DNA of 64,000 nt from Closterium sp. Naga37s-1 (taxonomy: Eukaryota; Streptophyta; Zygnematophyceae; Desmidiales; Closteriaceae). The DNA is taken from the NCBI GenBank assembly GCA_947471745.1, contig CANJKZ010000409.1, positions 248,001-312,000 on the forward strand, written 5' to 3'. This document shows, in pieces, positions 44,864 to 56,045 of this stretch. Every line of letters starts with the position of its first letter. Position 1 is the first letter of the stretch. The notes beneath the pieces were generated by a model. It made no database searches. It was not told where the DNA came from and was given only the letters and a program-made list of their open reading frames with translations. The position numbers and the translations under genes were made by a program.

Positions 44864-47800
44864 TGAGTGAGAGTGAGAGTGGGAGAGAATGCGGAGGCGA
44901 AGCAAGGCGTAGCCTGGTTGCCGTGCAATGACAGTGCCTTGGTAGGATGGTAAGGAGAGCAAAGCCCCCACGTGTGTCTCTTCTGCCAGCACCAATACCG
45001 ACTCCACCCCTCCCCCTTCCACTCCCCTGCTCCCCCCACTCCCCTCCGCTCTCTTGCCCTCCCCTCTTCCCTCCCCACTCCCCTCCCCACTCCCCTCCCC
45101 ACTCCCCTCCCCACTCCCCTCCCCACTCCCCTCCCCACTCCTCTTCCCATTCCTTACCTCGCTCACCTCCCCGGTCCTCTCTCGCTGCGCTCTCACCCTC
45201 GCAGCAAGCCCCTCAAGCACGCTGCGTGCCTGCTGCTGTGACTCCACAAAGGCCACGGGTCGTTGGGAATGGAACACCACGCTGGGCATGCGCGCACCCA
45301 CCATCACCATCGCCTCCCCCGCTGCTGCTGGTGTTGCTGGTGATGGTGATGGTGCTGCTGCTGCTGGTGCTGGAAGTGCTGATGCTGCCGCTGCTTCTGC
45401 CGCCGCTGCTGCTGCTCTCGAATTCCCTGCTCTACCCGAGCCTGCCCTTCCCAAGTGTGACTGCACAGGGGCCGGCAGGGAGGCCGCAGTGAGAGCAAGG
45501 TCCCTGGAGGGGCGCTGCAGCACCGAGTCTGCTATGAGGAGCGAGGGGCGGAGGAAGAGCGGCAGCAGCAGGAGGACCAGCGCTGAGTGGATAGGCAGGA
45601 GAGGGGAGACAGGGGAGAGGCAGAGCAAGAGGGGTAAGTTGTGGGAGGTGGAACGGAGAGAGGAGGGGGAGGACGGAGAGGAGGAGGGAGAGGAAAGGGA
45701 GGAAGGGGTTGAGGAGGATGGGGAGGGCGGAAGGTAGGAGGCTTCGACGGTAGCAACAGCAAGAGCTGAAACAGCAGCGCAGGCAGCAGCGGCAGCAGCA
45801 AAGAGCACAGAAGCGCGCCAGTGTAGCTGATCCCTTACAATCACTGCAACTATAGCCACTGCCTTGGGGTCTCCGATAATGGACTGCTGCAGTAGTGCAA
45901 AGGCGAGAGAGAGAAGCGAGAAGACAGATGCCGAGAGAAAGGCAGAGAGGGGGGTGCCTGCAGGGGGAAGAGGAGGAGGCGAGGGATGGAGAGAGAGTGT
46001 AGGTAATCTGGAGGGATGTGTGGGTTCCAGGTTGGTAGGAGAATGGGACGGTTTCCAGGTGTGTGAGACGGTTTGTGAATCATGAGAGTCGCTCTGCGGC
46101 AGGTTTGGTCTCAGGAGTCCCGCGGCCAATACGATTGCGACACCTGGTGCGATGGGAAGGTAGTAGGAGGGGAGCTGGGAGCGAGAGAGAGCAAGCAAGC
46201 CGAAACCAGACACCACCCACGCCAAACCCAGTAGCACCAGATCATTCCCCCTCTCCTGTATCCTCCCCTGCCTTCTCTCCTGTCTTGAGCCCTGTCCTGT
46301 ACCCTCCCTTGCCTCCTCCCCTGCTTCCCCACGCCTCGAAATACCCCCAACGACCGTTGTCTCCCTGATTCCATTCTCTTTCTCTTGTTCTGCCTCTCTC
46401 CTCCACCCGTGCCTATCCAAGACTGCTCGAGCAGCAGCAGTGGCTGTGCGTAGGAAGGCAGGGGGGAAGAGCAGGGACCACGGGAAATACAGCAGCAGGC
46501 AGGCTAAAAACGGGTACAGAACTGGCCTGTTCCCGTGGTGGTTCACTCCCTTAGCGAATCTCTCCCAATGGTGGTACCCAAAGAACGTGCTCAGATACAT
46601 GCTCCCGTGCCTCTTTCCCATAGCGACAAACCACGGAAGGGCGGTGAGGAGAAAGAGGAGAAGGCATGGGAAGAAGGGGAGTTGGAAGAAGAGGAAAGAG
46701 CGCAGGGAGGAGAGGAAGGCGAGGGGGGAGCGGAGGGAGAAGGTTCCGGAGAGGGTGAGGAAGAGGGAGAGGATGAGGCAGGGGAGGAGGACGCCCAAGG
46801 GACCCTTGGTGAGGCAGGCTGCTGCGAGGGAGAGCGCAGAGAGGAGGTAGAGGGCAGAGCTGGGGAAGGAGCGGGGGGGAGAGTGGGATGCGGAGTGAGG
46901 GGAGGAGCGGGGGAAGGCGCGGTGGGAGGTGTCGTCGTGGGAGGAGCGGCGGTGAGAAGGCTGGTGAGATGGGGGATTGTGTTGCCTATGCGTATGCATA
47001 TGCCTCTCGTCATGAGGGTCATGAGAGGCATAGGCCCAGAAGAAGGCGAGGACGGCAGTGGCGGTGGTGGCGAGGAAAGGCGCGTCTGAGACTGCTACAG
47101 AGCCCCAGAGGAAGGGGCCGAGGGAGAGCGCGAATATGGGCGCGATGGTGATGGCTGCTGCCCAGTGCAGGGGCTGGGGAGGGGATGGGGTTTGAGGGGG
47201 TGATACTTGCTCCTGTTGCTGCTGCTGGGGCTGCTGGGGCTGGGTATGGGGATGGGGATGGGCGTGGGGCTGGGGAGTAGTGTGGGGTTGGCCGAGGCCG
47301 AAGCGGAGGGCGGTGAGGGAGAGGAGAGCGAGCGTGAAGGAGAGGCACAGAGCCGAAGGCACACGCAACGCCGCTACCCCTGCTGCCGCCGCCTCCGCTG
47401 CTGCTTCCGCTCCTGCCACTCCCGCTCCTGCCACTCCCGCTCCTGCCGCTCCGCCTGCTGCGCCCAGCAACGCGCCGCCGCCCAGACTCCTCAGCGCGGC
47501 GCCCATGAGCCAGTACGAGAGGGGCGGCTTGTCGAAGCGCGGGTGTGCGTTGAACTGCGGCGTGACCCAGTCCCCCGTGAGCGCCATCTGCCGCGCCGCC
47601 TCCGCGAAGAGCGGCTCCGTGTCGTCTACCAGGCCCACGAGGTGCGGGAAGCGCGGGAAGGGGGCGCGGAGGGGGGCGCCGGGGACGGAGGAGGCGGGAG
47701 GGGGAACTGGCGCAAGGGGGACGGAGGGGAGCGCGGGGAGTGAAGGGAGGGAAGGGAGTGAGGCGAGGGAGTGGACGGAGGGCGCAGGGGGGAGGAGTGG

Positions 47801-48703
47801 CGGAGGTGGGGGAGAGGCGCGGGGGAAAAAGAGGGGGAGGAGGGGGAGAAGCCAGGCGGAGATGGCGAGGAGGAGCAACCATGCGGCGAGCGAGACGGGG
47901 AGGAGGAGAGAGCACGGAGAGCGGGATACGGGGGGCGGCGGGGGGGACATGGGGGGAGGATCAGTAGGAGGAGGTTGAGGGTTGCGCGGAAAGGAAGATA
48001 CGGGTTCTGAAGAGGAGGAGGCAATGGGGCGGTCAGAGGACGGAGGATTTTGGGGAGAATCCGGAGCGGGATCGGACGAAGGGGGATCGGACGAAGGGGG
48101 ATCGGACGAAGGGGGATCGGACGAAGGGGGATCGGACGAAGGGGGATCGGACGAAGGGGGAGAGCCGGCGCGGGTGCGGGACGGAGGAAGGCGACGGGAA
48201 TAGGTTCGTGGTTGGGGCTGCAAAAGTGGCGAGGGGGGAGAGAAGGAGGCTGAATCGGAGGGAGAACGGAGCAGAGGAGGGCGGAAGGGGAGGCGGAGGG
48301 GGAAGGACCAAGCGCCCCAAGCGCAAGCTTGGCCTGTCAGGGTCGTGCGCGCACTCCTCCGCGCGCGCCCGACATGCCCTCTCGCGCTCGTGATGCGGAG
48401 TTGCGGATACCGACTGTGATTGTTGCCACTATGGCCGTAACCATTATCCCCGCTACTATCACGACCGTTACTGTGATGCCATCCTACGCCAACGCGCCCC
48501 GCGACCCCGCACCGTGCCGCGGTGCCATGCCAGCTGGCAGCAGCAGCGGCAGTGGTTGCGCCTGCAGTTCCGACACGAGCGCGCGACGCGAAACGCGGCG
48601 AGCGGGTCCCAGTCGCGAGCAGAGATGCCTCCATGACGCTTGCGAAGTAATATATTGCCGGAGGTGAAATTCTAAAGACGGCTACACGCGATCTCCACCT
48701 CAC
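44813..48703 (-). CDS. ArnT/PMT-like membrane glycosyltransferase
   Basis: 1,296 codons without an intron. The block [14 protein letters not shown]...GDWVTPQFN...[11 protein letters not shown] (about residues 355-400) matches the first periplasmic/luminal loop of bacterial ArnT and related PMT_2/GT-C lipid-linked sugar transferases, with the acidic DxTEP motif thought to be catalytic. Many hydrophobic segments follow, including [10 protein letters not shown] and [15 protein letters not shown], also typical. The likely role is sugar transfer from a polyprenyl-phosphate donor in a membrane; acceptor unknown. The first ~260 residues are low complexity, with SSDPP repeats encoded by a 15-bp array (48065-48160), and could include a targeting peptide. 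Start at 48703 is the longest choice; Met23 (48637) is an alternative. The C-terminus ends in a Ser-His run from a TGAGAG repeat. Lack of introns and bacterial resemblance suggest transfer. Confidence 0.82.
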
Positions 48704-49244
48704 TCTGCTTCACTCCGATTCACCTCGCGCCCTTTCTCTCTCCATTTCTCTCACTCTCATCAAATTCAACTCGCCTTCCTGCGAGTTGGCAATGAGGCGG
48801 GACAATTGAATTGAAAATGACAGATTCGAATTTCAGTTCGAATTTCAAGTGGATCAGCCTAAACCCACAACCCCCAATGCATGCGACCTGTAACATTCAT
48901 TTCGTGAACGTTATGGAATCGTCATCGCGAGTTTGATGCAGGGTAACTCGAACAACGCCGTATTTCGAGACGTCCATCAACTTGCGCTAGCTCGCCCACA
49001 CGAAAAGTTGGCCAATTATTATTTCTCCAGAATATATAAAAAGTTTCAGTCATTAGTTAAAGCTCATTCCTGCTACACCCTCCTAGCTTTCCACTTTATC
49101 CTAACCCCAGGAGTAGAAACACGGAAAAGGCCACTGCTATTACCAGCACTTGAAAGCCAAGCGACACACACACACTCTTTTACGGGAAGACTATGCCTGT
49201 CCTCATTCCTCTCCAACCTTCCAACACCGAACCAAACCGGCCAA
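48704..49244. other. Intergenic region between two minus-strand genes
   Basis: Contains the presumed promoter of the glycosyltransferase gene and the 3' UTR of the next gene. Nothing else was recognised. AATTTGAA-type AT-rich words near 48820-48850 are the only visible feature. Confidence 0.45.
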
Positions 49245-51864
49245 TCAGCACGTCTGGTTGAACTGCCTCTGCCACTGCTGCAGCAGCGTCTCCCACACGT
49301 CTCTCTGAACCAGCGGTTTCTCCTTCCCCTGCGCACGCTGCTCCTGTGCGTGCTGCACACTGCCCTGCACGGACTGCAGGAACGCCCTCTGCTCGTCCAC
49401 TGGCAGCGTGCGCACATGCTGCAGCACCGTCAGTTGCTGGGTGGTTGTGGGGAACAGGGGAAAATGGGGGTTTGTTGCAAGGATCAGTGGTTTAGAGATT
49501 GGGGAAGAGAAGCTTCTCTGTATGTGTGCAGGTGAGGGGGGGGAAAGGGAAGGGGGGAATTGGAAACCGAGGTGAAGTTACTCGAATGAGACCAAAAGGG
49601 AGGAGGAGAGCACGGGCATGGGCACGAGCACAAACATGAGCATGGGCAGGGGCATGGGCAGGGGCATGGGCACAAGCATGGGCAGGGGCATGGGCACAAG
49701 CATGGGCAGGGGCATGGGCACAAGCATGGGCAGGGTCATGGGCACAAGCATGGGCAGGGGCATGGGCACAAGCATGGGCAGGGGCATGGGCACAAGCATG
49801 GGCAGGGGCATGGGCACAAGCATGGGCAGGGGCATGGGCACAAGCATGAGCAGGGGCATGGGCACAAGCATGGGCAGGGGCATGGGCACAAGCATGGGCA
49901 TGGGCATGGGCACAAGCATGGGCATGGGCATGGGCACAAGCATGGGCAGGGGCATGGGCACAAGCATGGGCAGGGGCATGGGCACAAGCATGGGCAGGGG
50001 CATGGGCACAAGCACGGGCAGGGGCATGGGCACAAGCATGGGCAGGGGCATGGGCACAAGCATGGGCATGGGCATGGGCACAAGCATGGGCAGGGGCATG
50101 GGCACAAGCATGGGCATGACGATGCTGCTTGTGGCGGTGCACTCACATGTTGCTGCATGAGCTGCATCTGCATCTTCTTCTGTGCCAGGGCCAGTGGTGT
50201 CAACTCCGCCTCGTCACATGCTGCCTCCTCCCTGGTCACGCCACATGGCGAGGGAGAGGGAGGGGGAGGAGGAGGGGGAGGAGGAGGAGGAGGAGGAGGA
50301 GGAGGAGGAGGAGGAGGAGGAGGAGGAGGAGGAGGAGGAGGAGGAGGAGGGATGTATCTAACAGCTTAGCATATTGCAAACATTCCCTACCCCATCCATA
50401 TGAGCCAGACTGATGAGTTTTGAGACGTATCAACACAGCTTAGCATTCTGCAGACAATCCCTCCCACCATTCATATAAGGCAGCCTGCCGGGCAGCAAGG
50501 CATCAAAGAAGCTATCAGGTTTTACTGCAACATCAAGAAACGTGAGCAATCCCCACAGGACAAGCTCTAGTGTCCCTCCCCTCCCTCCCCTCCCCTCCCA
50601 TCCCCTCCCTCCCCTCCCTCCCTTCCCTCCCCTCCCTCCCCTCCCTCCCCTCCCTCCCCTCCCCTCCCATCTCCTCCCTCCCCTCCCTCCCTTCCCTCCC
50701 CTCCCTCCCCTCCCTCCCCTCCCTCCCCTCCCTCCCCTCCCATCCCCTCCCTCACCTCCCTCCCCTCCATCCCATCCTCCTCTGGCCCAAATACTTGTTT
50801 ATTAGCACAGAAGCACCCCACCACTCCCCCCTTTCACTCCTCTCCTCCCCACCTGGCGTGCATGTGGCAGATGCGCAGCACCATGTCTCTGTCCTCTCTG
50901 TAGTCTAGAGGGACGGCCCGCAGACATGTCATGCCGAACTGCGGCTCTGCACACACGAGGGAAGGGCGAGAAGCGCAAGGGGGGGAGCAATGAATCGACG
51001 CGGGTTGGTGGTAAGGGGTTGCCACGCGTGCGATGCTTATCTCTGTGCGCCAAATGCCCATCTCTAGGGCGTCTCAAAACTACTTGTAACTCCGTGTGAC
51101 ATGGGGATGCGGGCACATGAACTGGGGATGAGATGGGGGCTGCAGGCAAGTAGGGGAAGGAAGCTAGGGGCACCAATGGACGAGAGCAACTGGCAAAATA
51201 CACAAGGGTTCGATAGCACAGAAGAGAAAAAACCTATGACGGCTCAAGGTTAACACCCATGCCCATGCCCTTGCCCATGCCCATGGAAGAAAATGCTCCA
51301 CGCCTGTCTGTGCGCCCATGCCATGCCATGCCATGCCATGTCCATGCCATGTCCATGCCATGTCCATGCCATGTCCATGCCATGTCCACGCCCATGCCCG
51401 TGCCCCATCCCTGTGCGTGCGCCTGTGAGTGTGTGTGCGCGCACCTATCCCCATGTCGAGCAGAACCTGCTCCTTCAACAGACGAGTCACCGAGGATGCG
51501 GACTGTAGTGCGGGGGAGAGGGAGATGGGAGAAGGGGAGATGGGAGAGGGGGAGAGAGGGAGAGAGGGAGAGAGGGAGAGGGGGAGAGAGGGAGAGGGGG
51601 AGAGAGGGAGAGGGGAAGCGAGGGAGGGGAGACGGGAGATAGAGGGGAGACGAGGGGAATGGGGAAGTGAAAGGAAGGAGATCAGGGGATGGAAGGAAGT
51701 CGATATTAGAGATGACTTTTGAGACGTCTCAAAAGACTTCTCAAGAGGAGGGTGACGGGGGGACGAGATGGAAGCACAGCAGATGGGCATGCGGAGGGTG
51801 GGGGAAGAGGGAGGGGAAGAAAGGAGCGGTGGGGAGAGGGAGAGGGGTGGGAGTGGGAGGGACT

Positions 51865-51914
<50 letters not shown>

Positions 51915-53136
51915 TGTGTGCGTGTGAGGGAGTGTATGTAAGCACATGAGTGCGAGAGTGTGTGTGTGGCAGCAAGTGCGCCATATGACATGCCTCACCT
52001 TGCCCTCCTGCACGCTGCTCTTGATCTGTGCCCGTGCCTCTGCCATGCCATGGGGGGTCATGCCATGCCATGCCATGCCATGCCATGCCATGCCATGCCA
52101 TGCCATGCCATGCCATGCCATGCCATGCAATGGAGGGCCGGCATCAGGCAAGGGAAAGAGAGAAAGGGTTGGGGAGAGAGGAGATGGGGCGGAGGGGGCT
52201 GTTCAAGAGGAGAGCGGGAGGGAGGAGGAGTTGGAGAACGAGCAACGCGGTGACGGGAGGGGGAAGAGGGAAGGGGGGGAAAAGAGAGGGAGGGGGGGTA
52301 GGGTGTGATAAGACGAGGGAGGGGAAAGAACGAGGGAAGGGGGATGGGGGAAAGGGAAGGAAAGAGGAGGAAGGATGAAGTAAGGGGGAGGGTGAGGTAC
52401 CTTTGGAGTCGAGCAGCGCGGTGAATGCGCGGAAGAACAACAAGAGAGGAAGGGTAAGGTGGGGGGAGATGGGGTGAAGCGGGGGGAGGGGTGAAGGGGA
52501 AAGGGTGGGTGGGGAGGGAGCGTGGCGGATACCTTTGGAGTCGAGCAGCGCGGTGAATGCGCGGAAGAACGCCATGAGCTGCTCGCGCGACAGCATGCCC
52601 GCGCGCTGCAGCCCCGCGAACGACGCCCCTCCGCCGCCGACGCCGCCTACGCCCGCCCACGCCCCCGCGTCCCCCAGCACTGAAGCTCCCCCCGACGCTT
52701 CCGCCGACGTTCCCCCGCCTCCTAAGCCCGCCCCTCCCCCTGCATAGCCTTCGCGGTTCCCCGCTCCTGGCCCCGCCGCTCCTCTTTCCCTCCCTCCTCC
52801 TACCCCGCCCTCCGCTGCCCCCGTTACCCTTCCTAAACCATCCGCATCAGCACCACCAGCGGCATCCGCAGCGGCGTAAGCAGCGGTGCCGGGGTATGGA
52901 GGGGAAGGAGGCGACGCGGAGAAGCCGAGTCGATTCAGGAGCGACTCCTCGTCGTCGTCGTTCGAGCCGCCGAATCCGGGCGACAGGAGGCTTGCTGGGA
53001 AACCCTCGGATCCAGCGGGGCTATAGTAGGGAGGAGCAGCAGCCGACTCGAGAGAGGTTTGACCGTTGGAATCGAGAGCGAAGGCTAAGGAGTCTGACGC
53101 TGGGTGATTCAGTTCCGCGGCTTTTCGCGATGCCAT
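49245..53136 (-). CDS. Conserved-looking protein of unknown function, six exons
   Basis: Exons in order: 53136-52533, 52039-51999, 51502-51445, 50946-50853, 50231-50147 and 49436-49245, all GT-AG with matching phases (1, 0, 1, 2, 0); 357 residues. Residues 1-180 are disordered and rich in Gly, Ala and Ser. The rest looks helical and conserved: REQLMAFFRAFTALLDSK, then SSVTRLLKEQVLLDMGIEP, FGMTCLRAV, EDRDMVLRICHMHAREE, then a Gln/Met-rich helix (KKMQMQLMQQH) and DVWETLLQQWQRQFNQTC at the C-terminus. The tail reads like a plant family of small helical proteins with an AREE-ACDEAEL block, but I cannot name it or give a function. Small exons (41, 58, 85, 94 bp) were placed by phase and splice sites, so they need transcript support. 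Confidence 0.7.
49616..50115 (+). repeat. 24-bp minisatellite in intron 5 of the 49245-53136 gene
   Basis: About 20 copies built from GGGCATGGGCACAAGCATGG plus GCAG, with TGGGCA sub-repeats. It gives long Ala/His, Pro/Met or Gly/Met artefactual ORFs in several frames. Confidence 0.97.
50245..50351 (+). repeat. GGA triplet microsatellite
   Basis: Near-pure GAG/GGA run inside intron 4, just beyond the exon 5 acceptor (minus-strand CTC tract). It forms the polypyrimidine tract for that acceptor. Confidence 0.95.
50571..50790 (+). repeat. CCCTCCCCT-type repeat
   Basis: Cytosine-rich 9-bp units (CCCTCCCCT/CCCTCCCTT) with CCCATCCC interruptions, in intron 4. Confidence 0.9.
51866..51912 (+). repeat. 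TG dinucleotide microsatellite
   Basis: About 23 TG units in intron 2 of the 49245-53136 gene. Confidence 0.95.
52059..52131 (+). repeat. ATGCC pentamer microsatellite
   Basis: About 14 copies of CATGC in intron 1, only ~20 bp from the 41-bp exon 2. A related array occurs at 51315-51390 in intron 2. Confidence 0.95.
52397..52437 (-). pseudogene. Partial duplicate of the exon 1 end
   Basis: On the minus strand it repeats FRAFTALLDSK and the adjoining donor G|GTACC of exon 1 (52533-52575). It lacks an upstream acceptor AG, so it is not a full exon but could serve as an alternative donor. Confidence 0.7.
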
Positions 53137-54442
53137 TCTAAGCGCGGATGCGGGGAGACGGAGCCGCCTTTATCGCAGAATAGAAGGAAGAGGGGGGAGG
53201 AGGGAAAACGATCACGCGGATCTTCAAGCGTGGGATGGTCGAGTTAAGAGTTTCCGCCGGGCAGACGCGTTGCATACGAAAGAATGATGAGTGGAAGGCT
53301 AGTAATGCGTCCAAGCAAGCATTCTGAGGCTGACGAGCTGAGCGAGAGGCAATCGTGTCCAATCGAACCGAGCAATGGAGTCAATCACACAAGATTGACA
53401 AACAAACGGAGCGAGATGGGTACTGGGAAGCGACTATATACAAGTTTTGCTTTCGACGAGTCACGTGGACGAGTTGGTCCCAGGTCCCTAGAGAGGAGTA
53501 GTAGTCCACTTACTGAACAAGTGCCGTTACAAGGATTGCAGTTTCCTAGTCTGGTCAACGAGGCAGGTGAATCACCCTAAGTCTGGTCTGGTCTGGTCTG
53601 GTGAATCACTCGTTTGTCTGTAGAGATGTACTAAAGAGGTCCCATGGGAACCACACTACACATTGTGAGGTGAATGCTGGAGAGGGTTGGCGAGGTTTGG
53701 CGAGAGATAAGCAAATCGTCGCAACTGGACAAACCTGGTCTGATGCCTTAGCGAAGAAAATTGTTACGAGATTCTTAGCGAAGGCGTGGCGCGGTAACGA
53801 ATGAAAATTGTTTCCGATAGGTTTTCCCGCCTTTTTCAGGTGTGCCAAGGAGAGCGTCACAGGTTGGGACCCAGACTACCCTCTCTATAATCTGACTTAC
53901 AGCAGTCGAAATGCAGCAGGTACAAAACATTACACCAGCGTTACAAACAACCCAAACACTCCACCTTATTTACAAAACTTGCACATCCATGTTCTCATAT
54001 GATGTGCATGCCGATTTCGTTAAGAACCCTCTCCAGGACATACGGGATAAGGGGGGAGAAGAGGCAAATACGCTCCTGCACTCCCGTCCTTGCCCTTGCT
54101 GCACTTGCTGTCCCTATCGCCTCTGCTGCCTCTGCTGCGCCTGCCTATGATTCTGCCTTGCCCTGCATCACATAGAGGAGAGAGCCAGTGACAGACGCAG
54201 TCACATGCGTACTGTTGGCACATGGAGGGGTGTGTGTGTGAGAGGAGTCAGGACTAGCGAGAGAAGACGATGGGTTAGCAACACTGGGAGAGGAAGACGA
54301 GGTGAGGCGAGGGGAGAGAGTAGGTGGAGAGCCATGGTGAGAGAGAGCTCTGCCTCATCCTCTTCCTCCTACCCTCTCTCTTCCACACACACTCCTCCCT
54401 CCCCTTCCCACCACCCCTTCGGATCTCTCCACACCCCCTTCG
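53137..54442. other. Intergenic region, nothing coding recognised
   Basis: 5' flank of the preceding minus-strand gene, then AT-balanced sequence with a short GTCTG array at 53581-53602. Small ORFs have no recognisable motif. Confidence 0.45.
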
Positions 54443-54450
54443 CACCACAA
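54443..54450. repeat. hAT target-site duplication CACCACAA, left copy
   Basis: Perfect 8-bp match to 56038-56045, directly outside the terminal inverted repeat. Confidence 0.95.
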
Positions 54451-56037
54451 CAGGGCCCAAAATATCAGGGTAAAATACCCTGATTGCCCTGATGGGCGAC
54501 CGCTTTTTCAGAGTTACCCTTTCAAAATCAGGCTTCCGGAATTTTTACCCTGACGCAAAAAGAGTATGTTTTGTTTTACACTGATAGCGTTTTTGGTTAG
54601 CCTGACGGTATCAGGGTTGGGTGTACATTACCATGATACCGAAACCTTTTTAGCGCGGATCAGCCCATACTTCGCGTGCTGACAAAACCACGCTCCCACT
54701 GCCACCGTTGTCGCTTGTGACCACATGCGGAAAACCGTCAAATGTTGTCGGCTGCACGCCAAGTCGTCCTATTGGTTGTGTGACCCACAGTACAGCCAAC
54801 GCACCCCTGAATCGAGCCACACCACGCCACGCCCACTGCCAACTGAGCAAAGTTGCGCGTCAATGACAGTTTCGTGCTGTCCTATGCATCAAATTGCAGT
54901 CCTTATGCTGCTGTACCAGCCTTGCACTTCCCGCGGTGAGAGGGAATCGGACCTTACGAGGCCATGTGAGGTTCGAGCTCGTCCAGGGGGTCCCTCGCTT
55001 GTTCTCCATTCTCGCCCATTTTCCACGGACTTGTCAAACATGCCTGCTGGGGAGCCCGATCCACCTGGTAGCACGAGAAACGGCCTCTCCGTGCTGGGAG
55101 TTTTACCACGCCTTAGAGAAAAGTACAGCGTTCCTATCTCGCAGCCGCCTCGTGAACCATCTCCAGAATGGAGACATTCAAAAAGTGGATGGGCCTGCTG
55201 CACAAGCTTTACAACCACAAGCTGCCTGGTAAGCCTTGCTTGCACCTTGCACTTGTATTAGTTTTGTTGTCACTTGCAACTGTGCCTCGTTGTTTACCCG
55301 TGCACGTGGACCTCACCGCTGCTCGTTGGACTAATGCCCCCCACTCCTACCCGTATCTGCGAGCGTCGCCCAAGTTTCTAACCCCGACCCCGCCCCATAA
55401 CAGGGTTCGACTACAAGAGGGCCGGACAGGAACTGTGGATGTTTACCTCCACGATGTTCTCCCAGCACAACAATGAGGAGTTTCATCAGGCGCTGGGGAA
55501 CATGCTGCGCGACGATGCCTGGCATGTTTCCTTCCCCAACATCATGCTGCCATTGAGCACGGTTGAATGCGAGCGGGGCTTCTCGAAGCAGAACCTGATC
55601 AAGACATGGGGACGCGGCAGCATTGGCGACACAAGCCTAGAGCACCTGATGCGTTGCTCCCTGCTGCGGTACGATGTTGAATGGTACGAGGTGGTCGCCA
55701 TTTTCCGTGGAGAGAAGCTCAGACGATCCACCAAGGAGTTTGATGGCAGCAGGGCTAGCGCGACCCAGTTTGTACAGAAAGAATTAGTAGGCAGTGTGGG
55801 TGGCACTGAGTAGTTGTTGCGTTTGTTGAGCTAGTTGAACAAAACATGTGAAATTACTTAGTTGACAAACTTGCAACCCTAAACAGGCTAAGTGCAGCAG
55901 TACCCTGGTCAAATCAGTGTATAAAAAAATTTAGCCTGCTCCCATCAGGGTACGAAAACATTTACCCTACGGGTCAGGGTAAGGAGGGCCTGGAACCCTG
56001 ATTTGTCAGGGTGGGCCTAAACCAATTTTGGGCCCTG
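54451..56037 (+). mobile_element. hAT DNA transposon, 1,587 bp, non-autonomous
   Basis: Terminal inverted repeats CAGGGCCCAAAAT (54451-54463 and 56025-56037), an 8-bp TSD and a hAT C-terminal domain identify the superfamily. Both ends hold subterminal copies of CAGGGT or ACCCTG in both orientations, the kind of sites hAT transposases bind. Only a C-terminal transposase remnant is visible, so it should need a transposase in trans. Confidence 0.92.
55439..55813 (+). pseudogene. hAT transposase C-terminal dimerisation domain remnant
   Basis: Open frame of 124 codons with LPLSTVECERGFSKQNLIKT, then LEHLMRCSL, the hAT dimerisation pattern found in transposases and ZNF862-like derived proteins. 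There is no recognisable BED zinc finger or catalytic DDE region upstream. An in-frame exon at 55168-55230 (METFKKWM) may be part of the same remnant. Confidence 0.75.
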
Positions 56038-56045
56038 CACCACAA

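Noticed and set aside
49492..50239. ORFs of AHA, CPC, PMP or GTSMGR repeats on both strands
   Set aside because: All come from the 24-bp minisatellite in an intron; open frames in several phases are expected from a unit divisible by three without stops.
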